Assembly: GCA_028711205.1 (NCBI GenBank)
Contig: JAQTSP010000098.1
Span: 1-8,795, forward strand
Reading direction: 5' to 3'
Origin: Eubacteriales bacterium
Lineage (GTDB): Bacteria; Bacillota; Clostridia; Christensenellales; SZUA-584
DNA: 8,795 nucleotides
Positions 5,956 to 8,795 of this stretch are shown in pieces. A model generated the notes under the pieces. That model searched no databases, was not told the origin of the DNA, and saw only the letters and a program-made list of their open reading frames with translations. Position 1 is the stretch's first letter. Each line of letters begins with the position of its first letter. Both the position numbers and the translations under genes were made by a program.

Positions 5956-7058
5956 ACAATATCCTTACTTTTGATCGTGTTAATGTGTATCATTATTTCC
6001 TTCAGTTTCATCTTATCATCAGCGCTCAGAGCATACGCATTTAACATTTTGAACAGCTTCTTCTGTGCCAGGCCGGGTTGTCCTGATAAAACAAGGCATT
6101 CTGCCAACATCATATCTGCCTGCTTGCACAGTGACCTGTCTTGTGTATTGGCCAAAGTCGTTTCCAGCAGATGCATGGCGTATAGATATTTTTTTTGCCC
6201 CATCAATTCGCCCGCTTTGACCACAACAGCCGTATATCTTTGCGCTTCTTCCTGCGGCTCCTGATTCGTTTCCTCTTTCGGTTCTACGATGACCTCTATC
6301 TCTTCTTGCGGCTCTTGTACTGCCTTTGCTTCTTCTTCCATTCCCAGCTTCGTCTCTTCCTGCGACTGCTGTCCCGGCTTCGCTTCTTTTTCCGGTTCCG
6401 GAACGGCCGTTTTTAGCGATGCTTCGTGCGGGTCATGCGGTACTGAATCAGACTGAATTTCTGTTCCAAACACGGCCCGGGCTTGTGTATCCTCGCTAAA
6501 TTCTTCCGGAACGATCATTCCTTGTGGTTGCTGTTTCTCTGCCTCATCAGTACCGCCTTTATATCCTTCCAAGATTTTCGGTTTGCTTATAGACGCCGCA
6601 GCTTTATTTTTTGGTCCGACTGCATCGGTTTGTTTCAATTGCATCACTTTCTCTTTTAGAACATTCTGAGCAATTTTTACATCTTGACTCTCCTTGCGCT
6701 TTTTACCTGTGAATTGATACGAAGAGATCTTGAATTTTTCTTTCTTAACATTTTTTTCTTTATAATATTTGATAACAGGCTGATTCGCTTGCTCATCGGT
6801 CACGAGTCTGTTGACAAAAACACGCAGTACGATAAATATGGTCACCAACAACACGGCAGCCAGCAGCAACATAAAGATATAATTAGTATAAGTGTTAAAA
6901 ACCAATGGATGAACAGTAACGAAGAACGTCAACGCACCTGTCATCAATATGATTACAGTTCCGATAATTTTATGTACCATGATATTACGATTCATTAAAA
7001 AACTTACACAAACACCGAGTAAAGTGCCCAACCCAATGACCGTCATATATAATGCCAC
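5952..7058 (-). CDS. Three-TM membrane protein with acidic linker and TPR-like tail
   Basis: I do not recognise a named family for this 368-residue protein. Three membrane helices fill the N-terminus (about 2-22, 29-49 and 58-81). A basic juxtamembrane stretch (about 83-145, Lys-rich, e.g. YYKEKNVKKEKFK) suggests the rest is cytoplasmic. A disordered region runs to about 272 and includes an acidic, Pro/Glu/Gln-rich repeat block (219-273). The C-terminus (about 275-362) is helical with TPR-like pattern: AGELMGQKKYLYAMHLLETTL, then ADMMLAECLVLSGQPGLAQKKLFKML, then a capping helix. TPR arms usually bind partner proteins. GTG 7058 is preferred over ATG 7046 because AGGGGAG (7073-7067) lies 8 nt before it. 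It is the first gene of an operon with the VanW protein (4-nt ATGA overlap), driven by the promoter at 7192-7220. A scaffolding role for the envelope is inference only. Confidence 0.8.
   Translation of the reverse strand: MALYMTVIGLGTLLGVCVSFLMNRNIMVHKIIGTVIILMTGALTFFVTVHPLVFNTYTNYIFMLLLAAVLLVTIFIVLRVFVNRLVTDEQANQPVIKYYKEKNVKKEKFKISSYQFTGKKRKESQDVKIAQNVLKEKVMQLKQTDAVGPKNKAAASISKPKILEGYKGGTDEAEKQQPQGMIVPEEFSEDTQARAVFGTEIQSDSVPHDPHEASLKTAVPEPEKEAKPGQQSQEETKLGMEEEAKAVQEPQEEIEVIVEPKEETNQEPQEEAQRYTAVVVKAGELMGQKKYLYAMHLLETTLANTQDRSLCKQADMMLAECLVLSGQPGLAQKKLFKMLNAYALSADDKMKLKEIMIHINTIKSKDIV
6240..6404 (-). repeat. Degenerate Glu/Pro/Gln-rich coding repeats
   Basis: Residues 219-273 of the TPR-like membrane protein contain recurring short units of the type EPxxE(E), for example EPEKEAK, QEPQEEIE, VEPKEETN and QEPQEEAQ, with further QEE/EEE runs. 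At DNA level this appears on the plus strand as repeated TCTTCTTC- and CGGCTC-like blocks. The units are diverged, not identical, so this is a low-complexity acidic linker, not a recent tandem expansion. Confidence 0.7.
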
Positions 7059-7074
7059 GATACTGTCTCCCCTA

Positions 7075-7101
7075 CTTAAAAAACAATTGCTGTTTTTTAA
7101 G
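7075..7101. repeat. Perfect 11-bp inverted repeat in the VanW-operon leader
   Basis: CTTAAAAAACA (7075-7085, plus strand) and TGTTTTTTAAG (7091-7101) are exact inverted copies around a 5-nt loop. In the minus-strand mRNA the stem ends 1-2 nt before the AGGGGAG ribosome site of the first gene and about 85 nt after the predicted RNA start. It may be an mRNA hairpin near the ribosome site, a weak terminator-like attenuator (its 3' arm carries six T), or a protein operator. Confidence 0.75.
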
Positions 7102-7191
7102 GCTTATAGTATTTCACCCAAAAGGCCATCTAAATGCTGACCACGCGGTGCATATTTTGTCATACTTTCCGCATAATATGTAATCATTGAC

Positions 7192-7220
7192 AGTATACAA
7201 TGTGATTGCTTTGAAGTCAA
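7192..7220 (-). promoter_or_regulatory. Strong sigma-A promoter of the TPR-VanW-PRC operon
   Basis: On the minus strand TTGACT (7220-7215) and TATACT (7197-7192) are separated by exactly 17 bp, each 5/6 to consensus. The predicted start near 7185 gives a leader of about 127 nt before the GTG at 7058. A second, overlapping candidate (TTGTAT 7200-7195, 16 bp, TATTAT 7178-7173) is possible but weaker. The promoter is divergent from that of glyS. Confidence 0.8.
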
Positions 7221-7229
7221 CTTCTTCTG

Positions 7230-7262
7230 CCTGCCATGTAATTTACCCTGCCATGTAATTTA
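7230..7262. repeat. Tandem 16-bp direct repeat between divergent promoters
   Basis: CCTGCCATGTAATTTA occurs twice without mismatch, at 7230-7245 and 7247-7262, with one C between (period 17). It starts 10 bp upstream of the minus-strand -35 box and ends 31 bp before the plus-strand -35 of glyS. The location suggests a regulator-binding site for the VanW operon, but a chance duplication by slippage is also possible. Confidence 0.85.
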
Positions 7263-7293
7263 ATAAAATATTCGTCAAAATGGAGTGGGATAC

Positions 7294-7322
7294 TTGCACA
7301 CCACGTCCCGTTCTGGTATATT
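7294..7322 (+). promoter_or_regulatory. Sigma-A promoter of glyS
   Basis: TTGCAC (7294-7299), a 17-bp spacer and TATATT (7317-7322) lie just before the T-box leader. The TGG directly before the -10 makes it an extended -10 promoter. Transcription would begin near 7329, about 17 nt before the base of T-box Stem I. Confidence 0.82.
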
Positions 7323-7345
7323 ATAAAAAACGAATATCGTTCGGT

Positions 7346-7573
7346 GAAGAACATGCTTTTATGGCACCGGCAAAGCGACGCGGGAGCGGTGAAAGCCCGC
7401 GGCGGTAGGAAAGCATGGGCGCTTCAATTACGGGGCCCCTGAAAAGTCAAAGACTTTTTGGGGCGTTAAAAAACCGAAACAGCTTTGAGCGGGCATTTTG
7501 TGCCAACCAGGGTGGAACCGCGGAAACATGTCATTTTCGTCCCTTATCACGGACAAAATGACTTTATTTTTAT
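7346..7573 (+). ncRNA. Glycine T-box leader of glyS
   Basis: A tRNA-sensing riboswitch. Stem I: GAAG (7346-7349) pairs with CTTC (7422-7425) and ATGCTTT (7353-7359) with AAAGCAT (7410-7416). The specifier loop between the 3' arms holds GGC at 7418-7420, a glycine codon. The distal hairpin GCGGG/CCCGC (7380-7384 with 7396-7400) has an AGCGGUGAAAG loop like the conserved distal T-box loop. Stem III is GCCCC..AAAAGTC/GACTTTT..GGGGC (7435-7464). The T-box proper, AGGGTGGAACCGCGG, is at 7509-7523; its TGGA (7513-7516) complements the UCCA end expected for bacterial tRNA-Gly with discriminator U73, agreeing with the specifier. CGTCCC (7539-7544) serves the antiterminator or the terminator. Uncharged tRNA-Gly should stabilise the antiterminator and allow glyS transcription. 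Confidence 0.96.
7531..7573 (+). terminator. Conditional terminator of the glycine T-box
   Basis: TCATTTTcGTCC (7531-7542) pairs with GGACAAAATGA (7551-7561), with one bulged C and an 8-nt loop, followed by a T-rich tract (CTTTATTTTTAT to 7573). Its 5' arm overlaps the CGTCCC needed for the T-box antiterminator, so the two folds exclude each other. Confidence 0.9.
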
Positions 7574-7586
7574 ATTGGAGGACAGC

Positions 7587-8795
7587 ATGAAAAAAGATTC
7601 TAAGACGATGGACCGTATCGTGGCGCTGTGCAAAAACAGGGGGTACGTCTTTCCCGGGTCGGATATATACGGTGGGCTTGCGAACACGTGGGATTACGGC
7701 CCCTTAGGCGTCGAGTTTAAGAATAACGTCAAACAGGCGTGGTGGAAGAAGTTCATCAAGGAGTGCCCATACAACGTCGGGCTCGACAGCGCGATACTGA
7801 TGAACCCCGAGACCTGGGTCGCGTCAGGCCACGTCGGTGGTTTTTCCGACCCGCTGATGGACTGCAAAGAATGCAAATCGCGTTTCCGCGCCGATCAGCT
7901 GATCGAAGACTATGCCGCGAAGAAAGGCCTCTGCATCGACACGGCCGCGATGCAGCCAGCCGACATGGAAGCCTTTATCGCCGAGAAAGGGATGAACTGC
8001 CCCGTATGCGGCAAGCGGGATTTTACCGGCATACGCAAATTCAACCTGATGTTCAAGACGTTTCAGGGCGTCACCGAGGATTCCTCAAGTGAGATATACC
8101 TCAGGCCCGAGACGGCGCAGGGCATATTCGTCAACTTTAAGAACGTGCAGCGCACGACCAGACGGCGCGTGCCGTTCGGTATCGGCCAGATCGGCAAATC
8201 GTTCCGCAACGAAATCACGCCCGGCAACTTCACGTTCCGCACGCGCGAGTTCGAACAGATGGAGCTCGAGTTCTTCTGCGCGCCGGCCGAGGAGATGCAG
8301 TGGTTCAACTACTGGAAGGAGTTTTGCTACAACTGGCTTCTCAGCCTCGGCATGACCAAAGAGAATGTCAAGCTGCGCGATCATTCGCCCGAAGAGCTGT
8401 CGCACTATTCCAACGCAACAACAGACATCGAGTTCTTATTCCCGTTCGGATGGGGCGAACTCTGGGGCATCGCCGACCGCACTGATTTTGACTTGAAGCA
8501 GCATATGAACCATTCGGGCGTCAGCCTTGAGTATGCAGACCCTGTGACGGGCGAGAAATACCTGCCGTACTGCATTGAGCCGTCACTCGGCGCCGACAGG
8601 GTCGCGCTCGCTTTCCTCTGCGACGCATATACCGAGGAACAGCTCGAGAATGAGACGCGTACCGTTTTGAAACTTTCGCCCGTGCTCGCGCCGTTCAAGG
8701 CAGCCGTGCTGCCGCTGCAAAAGCAGCTTGTCGGTAAGGCGCAGGAAGTTTATGACATGCTGCTCCGTGACCACATGGTCGACTTCGACGTGACG
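7587..8795 (+). CDS. glyS: Glycyl-tRNA synthetase, alpha2 type (3' end beyond window)
   Basis: 403 codons are visible and the frame is still open at the right edge; the family is about 460 residues, so some 60 are missing. The enzyme charges tRNA-Gly with glycine using ATP in the cytoplasm. It is the single-chain homodimeric (GRS1/GlyQS) class IIa form, not the alpha2beta2 form. Visible: N-terminal catalytic start CKNRGYVFPGSDIYGGLANTWDYGPLG (15-41); NPETWVASGHVGGFSDPL (73-90); two Cys pairs C93-x2-C96 and C138-x2-C141, a likely zinc knuckle; IYLRPETAQGIFVNF (170-184); class II motif 2 (SFRNEITPGNFTFRTREFEQMELEFF, 205-230); motif 3 (EPSLGADRVALAFL, 331-344); and the start of the anticodon-binding domain (from about 363, SPVLAPFKAAVLPL). 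ATG 7587 follows GGAGG (7577-7581) by 5 nt. It is regulated by the upstream glycine T-box. Confidence 0.97.
   Translation, partial: MKKDSKTMDRIVALCKNRGYVFPGSDIYGGLANTWDYGPLGVEFKNNVKQAWWKKFIKECPYNVGLDSAILMNPETWVASGHVGGFSDPLMDCKECKSRFRADQLIEDYAAKKGLCIDTAAMQPADMEAFIAEKGMNCPVCGKRDFTGIRKFNLMFKTFQGVTEDSSSEIYLRPETAQGIFVNFKNVQRTTRRRVPFGIGQIGKSFRNEITPGNFTFRTREFEQMELEFFCAPAEEMQWFNYWKEFCYNWLLSLGMTKENVKLRDHSPEELSHYSNATTDIEFLFPFGWGELWGIADRTDFDLKQHMNHSGVSLEYADPVTGEKYLPYCIEPSLGADRVALAFLCDAYTEEQLENETRTVLKLSPVLAPFKAAVLPLQKQLVGKAQEVYDMLLRDHMVDFDVT

Noticed and set aside
7230..7262. CRISPR array or plasmid iterons suggested by the tandem repeat
   Set aside because: There are only two copies, with a 1-bp gap, no spacers, no cas or replication-initiator gene nearby, and the location is a promoter region of chromosomal genes.
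7739..8405. Several open frames on both strands inside glyS
   Set aside because: The GlyRS reading frame is continuous from 7587 to the window end with all class II motifs. The others are G+C-rich shadow frames.

Overview
The window looks like a chromosomal segment of a Gram-positive Firmicute, most likely of the class Clostridia. The reasons are the dnaX-ybaB-recR-yaaL gene order, an α2-type glycyl-tRNA synthetase behind a T-box leader, a tetrahydrofolate riboswitch on an ECF-type folate transporter gene, strong AGGAGG ribosome binding sites, and several GTG/TTG starts. I see no mobile element, CRISPR array, tRNA or rRNA.

Layout. (1) Bases 1-1523, plus strand: the 3' end of dnaX, then ybaB, recR and a short yaaL-family (DUF2508) gene, closed by a hairpin that also serves the convergent folT. 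This is the replication/recombination cluster of Firmicutes. bofA, the next gene in Bacillus, is absent here. (2) Bases 1527-3581, minus strand: folC (folylpolyglutamate synthase) and, downstream of it, folT (folate-uptake S component). Between them lie a near-consensus promoter overlapping the end of folC, a THF riboswitch, and a hairpin that buries the folT ribosome binding site. (3) Bases 3582-3915: intergenic, with an AT-rich possible terminator and a weak possible folC promoter. (4) Bases 3916-7058, minus strand: a tight three-gene operon encoding a three-TM protein with an acidic linker and a TPR-like tail, a membrane-anchored VanW/G5 cell-wall protein (ATGA overlap), and a PRC-barrel protein (15 nt gap). 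(5) Bases 7059-7586: a divergent regulatory region. It has a strong minus promoter for the VanW operon, a tandem 16-bp direct repeat, a perfect 11-bp inverted repeat in the operon leader, and a plus promoter followed by a complete glycine T-box with specifier GGC. (6) Bases 7587-8795, plus strand: glyS, cut by the window edge.

How it works together. The plus-strand genes are housekeeping functions (clamp loader, recombination, translation). folC and folT form a folate acquisition/retention pair: FolT brings folates in, FolC polyglutamates them, and the riboswitch places folT alone under THF control. The VanW operon is the least understood part. Its architecture suggests an envelope or cell-wall role, but no defined function can be read from it. 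Nothing here is clearly a wholly new system. The best leads are the VanW/TPR/PRC operon with its unexplained repeats, and the details of the folT control region.
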